From assembly GCA_000727475.1 (NCBI GenBank), contig KL647315.1:918051-982050 (forward strand): a stretch of DNA of 64,000 nt. Reading direction: 5' to 3'. A model generated the notes under the pieces. That model was given only the letters and a program-made list of their open reading frames with translations. It searched no databases and had not been told where the DNA came from. The DNA comes from Sarcocystis neurona. Taxonomy: Eukaryota; Apicomplexa; Conoidasida; Eucoccidiorida; Sarcocystidae. This document shows positions 22,428 through 34,400 of the stretch, one piece after another. How positions within the stretch are numbered: the stretch's first letter is position 1; each line of letters opens with the position of its first letter. The position numbers and the translations under genes are program-made.

Positions 22428-25400
22428 ATGCGCGTGTGTATAGGGATCTGCTTGACTGTGTGAATTGAAGATGCATGCCTTGCCAGGTGATATGACGCTT
22501 CCTTGCAGCGTCTGTTTTGTGGCTGCACGTCAGATGAGACTCCGTGCATGAGAAGGCAGAGCGGAAAAGAGGGGAAAGTGAACCTCCCCTTTCCCGCGAG
22601 ACAACAGCAAAGTGCGCCAGAAGATAAAGACATTCCCACACGTATATGCGTATGCATGCGCGTACATCTGCACTTGCAGCGGCGTGACTCGAGCTGCGCA
22701 TATTTGCTGAGGCCGGGTCTCCTGGCAGGTGCCCCGTCTCCTGAAGGCTGTGTGGATTGTGTGTGGGCAGGGAGACACGAAGAAGAGACGCGCCAGCGCG
22801 AAGTGGAGACGGAGACGGCAGTGAATGGACGGAAAAATCACCTCTCTAAAGAAGGCGGAAGCGAGTGGTGGAAGACGAAACGAACGTCCGGACGGTCTAC
22901 TCCCAGCCCGAACGCGACGGTGCTGACGACCACGTGAATTTCTGCTGCCATCCACGCGCTCTGCGTCTGCAGAAGTCACGAAGACACCTCCGCGGAAGAA
23001 AACAAATTTCACTTCCTCGCAGGTCTCTCGAGTCTCCCGGTGGTTCTTCTTCCTCAAAATGCCATACACATTTATATATATGTATGTTGTTGCATATATG
23101 TGTAAGTGTACCTGTATATATATATATATATATGTGTATGTAGGGGTAGCTGTATGGATGCAGAGGACTCGTGTCGTGTTCCCATGTATGTATGTGTATC
23201 ACGCAGGGAAATACAAATATAAACATCTTCTTCTACATGGGTAGAGACACAGACATACACAAGGCTCCACACGCATAGATATCATAAGCTGCATGCATTC
23301 TACATATATATGTGTGGAGATGCAGCAGAAAGAGAGACATATGCGTATTTGGTCACTTCTACTCAGTGCGTATATATTTAAAGTATTTGACCTTCACGAC
23401 GGCACATACCCCTCTATATATATGTGTGTAGAGAGAGAGGCCATAAGAAATAAATATATGCACACACATGCGTGTTTGCATGTGGATCAAGAAGTCGCAA
23501 CCGCATGCCTGTAACTTCCTCGTTTCGCGTCCCCCGGAGACAAACTTCTCTTTTTCGTTTGCGCGCATCCTCCTCCATGCCACACGCACGTACACAGCTG
23601 GGCCGCATGCACATCGATACATATATATACATATAAATATATATATATACATGTGTGTATACACCTGTAGATACACCTCACAGATCTACAGGTGTCCTAG
23701 ACATCTATTCTTCTGTATCTCTGCTGCACCTGTGCACACACAAGTTACTTGACAAATCTACATATATATATATGAATGTATATGTGTCTGTTTATATACT
23801 TGTACACACGGGCACCCTCTCACAAATCTACATATATATATATATATACGTGTGTGTGTGTGTGTGTGTCTCCCCTATGCAGACGTGTCTCATGCAGATG
23901 TACACGCAGATACTTCTATGTTGCAGAAATAAGTGTAGACACGGAGGAAAGCGGGCTTCTTGGCAAGTGAGAAAGATGGGTGTACATACACCGGGAAGCG
24001 AGCTTCTTGGCAAGTGGGAGAGACGGGTGTATATTCACAGGAAAGCGAGCTACTTGGCAAGTTAGAAACCGGGTATATATACAGAGGAGGGCGAGGTTCG
24101 TGGGAAGTTTATTCTGTGGAAGGGTCGCTCGCGTGTGTCTTTTGCTTGCGAGGTGTGCTGGTGTGCTGCTGGCGTTGTCCGGGAGACTTTGACGCTCTGC
24201 TACGACCTCCCCGACCTTCTCGACCTTCGCGATCTACGCACTTCTTCCAAAACAGCTGGACACGAATTTTTTCGTGGCGACACGAAAATTGAGTGGGGCA
24301 GAAAATTCTCCTCGCATGCGTTGCGAAGGATGCCGGCGCCGTCGTCGACGTGCGTGCGCAGAAGGAGCTGTGAAGGCGCGCCAATATGTCAACTTCAGAA
24401 AGAGTCCCCGTGCATGCGCGAACATGCGCGGTCTTCGCGACAATGCCGAGAAGAGCTACGCAAGACTTCCTCGTCGGAGAAAAAGAGAGAGCCACTGCAT
24501 GGGAGACGGAGATGCTTCCTTTCAGAAGGTAAACACCTGGAGCTCGCTCGAAGCTTTGCACAAACGCACGCATGTGAGACGGTAAGCTAGACAGTGTCTG
24601 CTGCTGCTGCCGCTGCTGCTTTTGTGGGGTGTGCCTACATGCGTGTGTGTGCGTGTGTGTGTGTGTGTGTGTGCGTGGACGCTGGCTGAGGACGTGCTTG
24701 TGTAGGCGAGGGGTTGATGTCGGGCCGTTCTTGGTGTTGCTGCTGCTGCGGCTGTTTTTGCTGCATGCGTCCCTCTGCTGCTGCTGTTGCTGCTGCTCTG
24801 CACGTGTACGCTGCTGCGTCCACAGATGATTTCGTTCCCCTTTCCTCGGCTGCAGCTGCTGGTTTGCAGGAGTGCATGCGTTTGTTGCTTTCTCCTGCTG
24901 CTGCTGTGTGCTTCGTCTGGTCCTCTTCCTACTGGTGTTGCTGTCTTCTTCTGTTCTACTAACGTGAAGGGGGCATGTCATCTGCTGCTGTTCCTCCTGC
25001 CGCTCCTCTCCCTGTTGCTGCACGCGGCTGACCGCGTCCAAGCCACTCGTGTTACTCCTGCTGCTGCTTCTTCATCTTCTCTCACTCTCTCTCGTGTATA
25101 TCTCTGCCCTTGCCTCCTGCTGCTGTCGGTGCTGCTCCTGTTGCTGTCTACCCCCCCTTCCAAGTGTGCTTGCATGCCCTTGCTGCTACTGGACTTTTTT
25201 TCCCCGTCTCTCGTGTCGCTGCCGCGTGTGTGCATGCAACGCCAGCTGCTGCCACTATTTCTCTTCCTTCGCTCCTGAGTATGTGGACCTGTGTCTTCAA
25301 ATGTATATGTAAATATGTGCGCACGTGTGACTCCTGCGGCTGCTGTTGCTGCTGCTGCTGTTGCTACTGCTGCTGTTGCTGCTGCTGCTGTTGCTGCTGG

Positions 25401-28400
25401 GTCTCCTGCCAGCTGGCCTCTTTTGTACGTTTGCGGCTCACCCGATGTCTAAGAGCCGGTGTCATGCGGGCGTGGTACGGCGCAGCGCTGATGCCTCTCT
25501 GCAGCAGCTTCTCTGCAAGCGTCTGACATTCCTTGACAGTGAGGCAGTAAATGATTCCCGGCTGATTGCAAAGAAGAGGAGAGTCCTTCAGCAGCTGGGC
25601 CATGCATGCAGCGGCGTCCCGTTCTTTATTCTTAACTTCTAGGAAAAGATTTGCCCGGTTCACTCGCATGCGGAGTTGGACAGTGTCAGGACGCATGCGC
25701 AGCTGCCGCTGCACCTGCTGCAGCAGCAGCGGAGAAGCAGACGCAGTGAGCGCCAGCAGCGGGACTTCCGGGAACATTTCTTTGAGACAGCTAAGAGAAA
25801 GATAATCCGAGCGAAAGTCCCCGCCCCACTCACAAACGCAGTGGGCCTGCCCAGGTGTGCATACAGCAGCAACAGCAGCAGCAGCACGGGACTTGCCTGA
25901 GGCACGCTTCGCGGCGGCGCAGCAATTGCAGCAGCAGCAACAGCAGCAGCAGCGCGTATGCGCGCGCCAAAACCTGCAGGTGTACAGGCAGGGCTCCGAA
26001 CGGCAGCAGCAGACGGCGGCCTCCAAAAGCAGCAGCACCTTAAAAGCCGCGGGCCACGGACGCACAAGAAGCAGCTACTTCACTGAACCCATTACATGCG
26101 TGTGCACGCCTACATATAAGGAGATATAGGGAGAGGGACACCTAGATAACCACCCATACACATCGATACATATATACGTAGAGAGGGAAAGAAATAGATA
26201 GATAGAAAGATATTCAGCCAGACAGATAGATGTAGGTAGGTAGGCAGATATAGACACATATAGATAGGTATAAATACATATCGATAGATATAGATAGACT
26301 TGGAGACATTGACAGACGCACATATACCTTGACACATGAATTTGTCTGTAGTTCTTTGCTTACCCGTCAAGATACTTCCATCAACGTATACATATATACA
26401 TGTATTTTCAGTTGTATACACGTGCATAGATACACATATACCATCTATGTCAATAGGTATATAGACATATACTAATATCTAGACCGACGGGCGTATATGC
26501 GTTGTTCCTTACTTACCGTCAAAGTACTTGCATATATACATATATATATATTCTTTCGTACGTATTTCCGTATACGTATTTCCACTTGCACGTCTACACC
26601 TCTATACACACACATATATATGGGTAGATCGATACTGATACGGGTAGCTCTCGATTTACCTCGACGCATGCATTTTTGTGTGAATTTACTTCGACGCATG
26701 CATTTGTGTCTGAATTTACTTCCTGATGAAAGGACGTGGATTAACACGTGTCCACACATATGTGTACATATACGTTTTATAGCTGTTCCCCCATGTGTGT
26801 GGTGTATGCAGCTGCCTGCAGAGCTTCACACATATATATATATGCATGCGAGTGCATGCACCAGACCGTTGAAAGCTCTGTGTAGCCTTTTGCAGCTCAA
26901 GACCCCTTTTTTCTCTCAACCTTCGGCGAATTTATCTGCGACATATTTTTCGCGGAAAGTATTCACTCCACGCATGCATGTATGTGTATGTAAAGACACA
27001 CAAGTAAATGTACATTTTCACACGTATATATGTATGTGTATATGTACGTTTCTGTGTATATGCATGCAAACACATACATAAATACTTATGTGTTTATATA
27101 TGTGCGTATACAGATACACAGATACACCTCTATACCCGTGTATACATATACATATGTGCATGTACTTATCTGTATCTATACATACAGACAGATACCTCCA
27201 CGTACAGACATATATATGTATGTATACATAGACATATCTATACATACATATGTGTATACATATGTATACACACACATGTATATATGTGAATTTGTCTCCC
27301 TTTCTGATATAAGGAACGAAGTATTCCTCTAAGCAGAGACATATATATGTGTAGATATATACATGTAGACATACACATATATATATGCACATATATCTGT
27401 GTAGATGTATTTCCTTTCCTGATAAAAGGGGAGAAGGATATGCATACCTCATCAACAACAAGAAGTTTGAGTTTGCTTCGTCGATAAAGAAGTTGAAAAA
27501 TTTGTTTTAGACGAGCGGAGCGGGCAAGAAATTCCGGGGTGACCAGCAGAATGCGCGTGGGGAAGGCCGCGGCTTGCAGTTCCGCATAAAGGGCAGCAAG
27601 TTCTTCCTTCTTCTTTTCTCCGTCGATCTTCCGGGCTGCGATTCCCAGCTCCTTCAAGCGTCTCAGCTGGTCTCCCATCAGCGCCAGCAGCGGCGATACC
27701 ACCACCGTCAGCCCGTCGAAAATGCATGCAGGGAGCTGAAAGCACAAACTTTTCCCCCCTCCTGCAGCAGCCAGGCCAACAGCAGCAGCAGCAGCAAACG
27801 TTCAGCAGCACTAGCAGCCGCAGCAGCAAACGACCAGCAGCAGCAGCAACGGCAGAAACCAGAGCAGGAGAGATGCAGCAGCAATACCAGCGGCAAGCGG
27901 TTAGCAGCAGCAGCAGCAGAAAGCAGAGCAGGAGAGACGCACCAGCGACAGCAAACAGTCAGCAGCAGCAGCAGAAAGCAGGGCAACAGCAGCAGCGGCA
28001 GGGGGGCAGGTGCACGTGCAGGAAGTCAAAGGAGAAGAAATTTCCCTGCAGCGGCGTGTAGAGGCACCCGCAGTGGAGCAGGAGCAGCAGCAACGCAGCA
28101 GCAGCAGCAGTAACAAAGCGATCCCCTGCAGCAGCAGACAGGCACCACCAGCGCCACCGCGACAGCAGCGGCAAGACGCACGCAACAGGAAATCGCAGCA
28201 GAAAGAAACAGCGGCGGCAAGACAGCAGCGGCAAGACGCACGCAACAGGAAATCGCAGCAGAAAGAAACAGCGGCGGCAAGACAGCAGCAGCAAGACAGC
28301 AACAGCACGAAACAGCAGCAGCAAGACAGCAGCACCGGAAAAAAGCAGCGACGAAGAACAGCAGCAAGAAGACAGCAGCAGCCCGATGCAGTGGCAAGGG

Positions 28401-31400
28401 GAGGAGAAGGAGGACAGAAGTTGGGAGAGTTGCCGGCCGGACAGAGCGAGGAAAGACGACCAAGAGGAGCAGCAGCAGACGCAATTTCCTTGACGGAGGC
28501 GCGCCCCCGGGGAATTCTCAAGAAGTCAAGAAGCAGGCAGAGAATATTCTTCTCTGCAGGTCTTCTGCAAGTCATTCGTAGAGAAAGAGGAAGTCGACCA
28601 CAGCAGCAGCAACCTTCACACGCGTAACCACACAAGGAGACAGACGCAGCTTCTTTTCCTGTTTCTTCTCCTTTTCTTCTTCTCTGCTGTTGCTGAAAGT
28701 CTCTCACGATGCTGCTGCTTCTTCTTCTCATTCTCTGCTGCTGACGGTGTGGCAGCTTCTTCTGCTGCTGGTGATGCTGCTGCTTCTGCTGCTTGTGAAT
28801 CTCCGCTGCTGTTGCTGCGTGTCTGCGCCTGCTGCTTTTCCTTCCTCGCTCCCCCGCCCTGCTGCTGCTGCTGTCGCGTACCGGTTGGCATGACAAGGAA
28901 GCAGTCCCTCCCCTGCAGCACCGCGTTGATAGCTGCTCGCTGCATGCCGCGGAAGTGGGAGTGGCCGAAGACTGTCCGATTGATATGCTCGACTTGCTCG
29001 GTAAAAGGGAAGCGCCGAGACAGCCATGGCCTCACGGCAGCAGAAACACCTGCGGGGATTTCGTCTTCCTCCGTTTCTGCCCGCTCAAATTCTACTTCTT
29101 CTTCCGCGCCTGCTGCTCCTCTTCGTGCTGCTGCTTCGTTTTCCCCCGCCCTCTGCCTGCCACACGCGCCGCTGTTGCTGTTGCTGCTGCGCGACCACCT
29201 GCTGCTGCTGCTGCGGCCGGCCGCGTGTGCTGCCGCTGCTGCTGAAGAAGAAAGAGGAGGAGGACAGCGTTTCTCGAACAGCATATGCATGCGAAGGAAA
29301 GCAGCAGCGTACGGGTCCCGCTCTCCGCCTCTGCTCGCCGTGCAACAGCTGCTCAATGCTGCTGCTGCTGCCGCTGCAGCAACACAGGCACTGCCTTCTT
29401 CTGCGTCTCCGAGAGAGTCATCAGAGTCTGTTGCTGCTTCCTGCTGCTCTTTCGTCTTTTCTTCGTTTCTCTCTGATGACGATCCCCGTCTCGTTCGCGC
29501 TGCAGCTGCTGCTTCCGCTCCTGCGCGTGGAGCAGCAGCAGCGGGAGGAGCGCGACCAGCCTCACCAGCAACAGCAGCAGCAGCAAAAGCAGCAGCAGCG
29601 GGAGATGCAGCCGCGCCGGCCGTAGCTTCCGCTATGCCGTGCAGGACTCGTTTGCACGGAAGGGATGCAGCAGCAGCGGCTGGTCCAAAGGAAGGAGAGC
29701 AGCAGGAATCTGCCGCTTCGATACTTTCATACGACAGACGCTGCCTTCTTCTTCTTCTCTTAGACATGACCCACAAAGCCAAACTTATATCTTCGTCATC
29801 CTTATCTCCTGGTGTATCTACACCGCGTGCGCCGGTGCTGCTTTGCTGCGTCGTTAGCTGCTGCTGCTTCCTGTCCCCCCTGCTGCGCTCTCTCTCCTCC
29901 TGCCGTTCTTGAAGCTGCTGCTGTTCTGGCCCAGGAGGCTGCTGGTGCTGCTGCCCGTCCTGCAACCCATACATGTCCTCCTCTTCCACTTGCCAAACAT
30001 CCGCGCTGCCCCTTCCTGGGTCCGTTGCCGCTCTTCCTGCTGCTGCTCTAGCTGCTGCTGCTCTACCTGCTGGTGCTCCTCCTGTTGCTGCTCTACCTGC
30101 TGCTGCTCCTCCCGTTGCTGCTCTACCTGCTGCTGCTTCTCCTGCTGCTACATCTCCTGCTGCGGTTTTTGCTCCTGCTGCGCCTCCTGCTGCCGCTCTT
30201 GCTGCTGCTCTTGCGATTTCTCGTTTGTGTCTTCTGCGCAGCTGCAGCAGCGGCACGTCTTCTTGCGAAGATGTAGCGCATGCAGGGGGGGAAGCCTCTT
30301 GCTTGGGATGTGCTACATGCTTACACTTCCCCGCGCTGCTCGTTGTAGTAGCCACGTCGCTAGGCATTTCGTTTTCCTCCTCGTAGGCAGCAGCAGCATC
30401 GCCAGAATTTGCCCGACTACTGCAGAACTTCTCTTCTGCAGAAGTGGCAGTCCTTTGATCCCCGTCCCTGCAGAAAAAGCTGCTGGCAGCAGTGCTGCAG
30501 GTGCTGCTGCTGCGGCGAGGACTGCTGCAGCTGCTGCTGTCTCCTCCCGTCCTGCTGCACGTGCCGCTGCTTTCTCTCGCGCCGCTGCGGCTACTTGATC
30601 TTGTGCTGCTGATCCAGGCGTGGATGCTGCCGCTGCAGTTATATGCTTCAATTCCTACTGCTGCAGTAGCAGCACTTCTCTGTGCGTCGTTGGCCTCGCC
30701 GGCATTTCCGAGCAGCAGCGCATCCGCCTTCTGCATGCGGACACCCGCTCCCTTCCCATTGTCCACAGGCTCAGCTGCAGCAACAGATGCTACAGCTGCT
30801 GTTCGGGCTGCTGCTGCCTCTCTTCTTCTTCCTCCTTCTACTCTTCCTACTGCATCTGTTTCTGCTGCTGCTGCTCTGCCTGCTTCTCCTCTACCTCGTG
30901 CTACCGCTGTTGCTGCTGCTTCTGGTACATCTCCTGCTTCTCGTCTGCCTTCCGCTGCGGCAGCAGCTTTTCCCTCTTTTCTTCGCCTGCTGCAGGAGGA
31001 GAGACAGGAAGGAGAGCTGCTGCTCAGCACTGCGAGAATATCGTCCATTTCCTCGTCTGAGGGATCAAGAGTCCAACATTGCGTCTGCGATGTTGCCGCT
31101 GCAGCAGCGGCAGCAGCTGCCTTCAACGCGTCTGCGGTTGTTTCTACTGTGCAAGCGTCTGTCGCTGCTGTTTCATTTTCCTCTTCCAGCAGCAGCACCG
31201 GAGGACCCTTCGCCCCTGCCTGTTGCGCTGTGAGAGGACAAAAAGGCGTCGAACTGTTGCTGCTGCTGCTGCTGCATGTAGCCGTATCTCCTGCCCCTGC
31301 CGTTGCTGTTGCTGCTGCTCCTTCTGTCCTTCGAGTTGTGCCGCGGTCGGCTGCTGCTGTTGGCCCCCATGCAACCGACACTGCACCTGCGTCTTCCGCT

Positions 31401-34400
31401 GCGACCCTTCCGTTTGCCACTGCCGTCAATGCTTCGCCTCCTGCAGCTGCTCGTTTCTGACCTGCTGCCGCTCCTGGTGCTGCTGCATCCCTTCCTCTCC
31501 CTGCTGCTCCTGCTAAAGGAGCAGGCTCTGCTGCTACTGCTGCTGCACGTCTTCCTGTCTCTGCCGCTGTCTTCCCTCGGAGTGCTTCTACCGCTTCTGC
31601 TTCTCGCCCCCGTGGTGCTGCTGCTGCTGCAGCCTCTGCTGCTGTGGCTGTTGCTTCGCCTGCTGCTGCTTCTCCCTCTGCTGCTGCTGCGTCACACGCT
31701 GCAGCAGCAGCAGCAGCAGACGAGACGGAAAGTCTGGGCAGCGCGCAGGCAGCCGCCCCAAGAGAAAAGAATTGCAGCACCTTTGTGGGCAGTGTATCTC
31801 TTTGTACAGTTCTGTAAAAGCGCCGTGTTGCTGCCTCAGCTTCGCTCAATAAAATTAGAAGACACTCTGAAGACGAAGAGACAGACAAAGAAGACGGGGT
31901 GGAAGGGGAAGAAGAAGAAGAAGAGGAAGGAGCAAGAGCAGCAGCAGGAGTCGTGGAAGTGGGAGCAGCTGCGGCAGTGGCGGGACGGTCTCTGCACACG
32001 TAGGAAAGACGAGCAGCAGCAGCATTGCATGGGGCAGCAGCAGACGCAGCGGTCGGCGTGCTGCAGCGTCGAACGTGAAGAAAGGAGTCATGCGCGTCGT
32101 TATTAACAGCGACGTATTTCTCAAGAAGTGCTGTGCATGCAGCAGCAAGTTTATATATCGCGTCAGCAGCAGCCTTGAAGGTGCCCTGCTGCGAGTCTAC
32201 TGATATGTAGCATTCTTCCTGCTGCTGCTCCTCCTCTCCCTGCGCAGCAGCAACAGGTACCCGGCCGCTGTTGCTGCTGCTGACAGCACCTTCGTGAGCA
32301 GCCCCTGATGCGGTGCCTTCAGGAAGCAGCTCTTGCCTTGATGCTGTCGTCGCCCGCTGTCGCTGCTGCTCTGCTGCTGCTGCTGTTGCGGCTGGACTGA
32401 CTCGCACTATCGCGGCAGCTGCAGTTGCTGCTAGGATCCCTGTCAGCTGCTGCCCTGCGGCTGCGGGGACGAGATGTTTTTGCTGCTGCTCTTGCTGCAG
32501 CACCGGCTCCTCATCACCGGATCCATCTGCGTCACCGCCGCTACGGCTGCCAAAGGCCTGCTCTTGCTGCTGTCCTTTCTCCTGCTGCTTCTTCTTTTGC
32601 TGCTGTTGCTGCCCTCGCTGTTGCTGCTGCTCTGGTTTCTCCTGCAGCAGGGCTGGTCTCTCTTGTCCCCGCAGCTGCTCTCCGCGGCACAGCAGCTCCT
32701 GCTGCTGTCTGGGCGCAGCCTCTCGCCGCTGCAGCTGCCGCTCCTGCGTACCCTGCGGCTTCTCTCCCTGCTGCTGCTTCCGCTGCTCCCCGTCCTCGTC
32801 CTGAAGCTGCCGTTTCTCCTGTTGCTCCTCCTCGATCTCCTGCTGCTGTTCAGAAGTGTCACCACCCCACAGGCGCAGCTCTTTGACTGCGGAATTCTCT
32901 CGCATGCAAAACAGAAGTTGCCTCTTCTTCGCCTTTTTCCTCGAGCCCTCTGCTCTTGCAGTTGCTGCTGCCCTCTTGGCGAAGCAGGCATCGTCCCTTT
33001 GCTTGTCTGTGGCTGCTCCTGCTGCTGCAGCTGCTACGCCCAGAGGAGAAGTGCTTGTCCGCTTCGACAACAGACCTGGACTCCTGCTGCTGCTGCGACG
33101 ACGTCTTCTCCGCTCTCCTGCGGCCTCTGCTGCTGCTGCTGAGATGCTGCACCTGTCTCTGCTCCTCTGTCGACTTGAGCTGCTGCAGCATATGATCGTT
33201 TCCACCCTCTCCTCTGCCGCCCCACTGGCTCTTCCTGCCGCTAGCTCGGATGATGCTCTTTCTGCTGCTGTTGTTGCTGCTGCACCTTCTGCCTCTATTC
33301 TTCCTGTTGCTGCTGCGTCTTGTGTCGCCGCTTCTGCTTTGTAGGCTGTTGCTTCTCCTCGAGCTTTAGCCCGAACTGCTTCTGCAGTGCTTTCTCTGGC
33401 ACTTTCTTCTGCGTCCACAGCAGCAGTGCTATCTTCTTCTTCCAGCACTTCTGCTTCCCACGCGTCAACAGCAGCAGCAGTTGGAACGGGGGGACCGGCT
33501 GCAGGAGACGACGAGGGGGACAAAGTTCCTGTTCTTGCTCCTGCAACTGCAGGATCTCCTCCTGCTGAAGGTACAGCACCAGCAGCAGCAGCATATGCAT
33601 GAGCCTGTGAGGCAGGTGTGTCTGTTTTCTGATGGGAAGGGACTGCTGTTTCCGCGTGCAGCCCTGCAGCAGCTGCTGCCCTGCCAAATTTCGCTGCAGG
33701 AGCAGCAGATGCAGACGGGGTTGCTACACAACCTGGTTGAAAATCGGCAGAAGAAGCCTGGCTGCTGCTCAGGAATCCTGGACATGCTGCTGCTGTTGCT
33801 GCGGGAGAAGAACTCCGAGAAGAATGAGGTGGGAACGGATTTGCTGCTGCGGTTGCCGTGTTCGCTATTGTGGCTGCTGCTGTCACTGCTGCTGCTGCTT
33901 CTTCTTCTTCAGTTGGCGAGGGACCAGCAGCTGCGATTGCTGCGGATGGAGGCGCTGCTGCTGCTTTTGAAAGAGCAACTGCTGCTGCTCGAGCCCCCTG
34001 GTGTGGGATTGCTGCTGCGGGTTTCGGGAAGAAGCAGCTCGGTGCCGCTGCTGCTCCTGCTGCAAGTGACGTCGTTGTTACTACTGTCGTACTAGCAGCA
34101 GCAGAACAGCGAGCCTCTTCCACCCCCAGCGTGTAGTCTCCTGCTGCTGCCGCTTGAACCGCTGCTTCTGCTGCGGCTGACGAAGGCCATGCGGCTACTT
34201 TTGCTGCTGAGGGAGGTGCTGCTGGTGCTGCATTTGCCGGCGACTGATTATCTGCTGCCGCTGTTCTGCGAGAAGTTGCAGACGTTGCTGCTGTCGGCGC
34301 GGTTGCTGCTGTCGGCGAGGTTGCTCCTGTCCGTGAGGTTGCTGCTGTCGGCGAGGTTGCTGCTGTCGGTGAGGTTGCTGCTGCTGCTTCTTGTTGGGGA

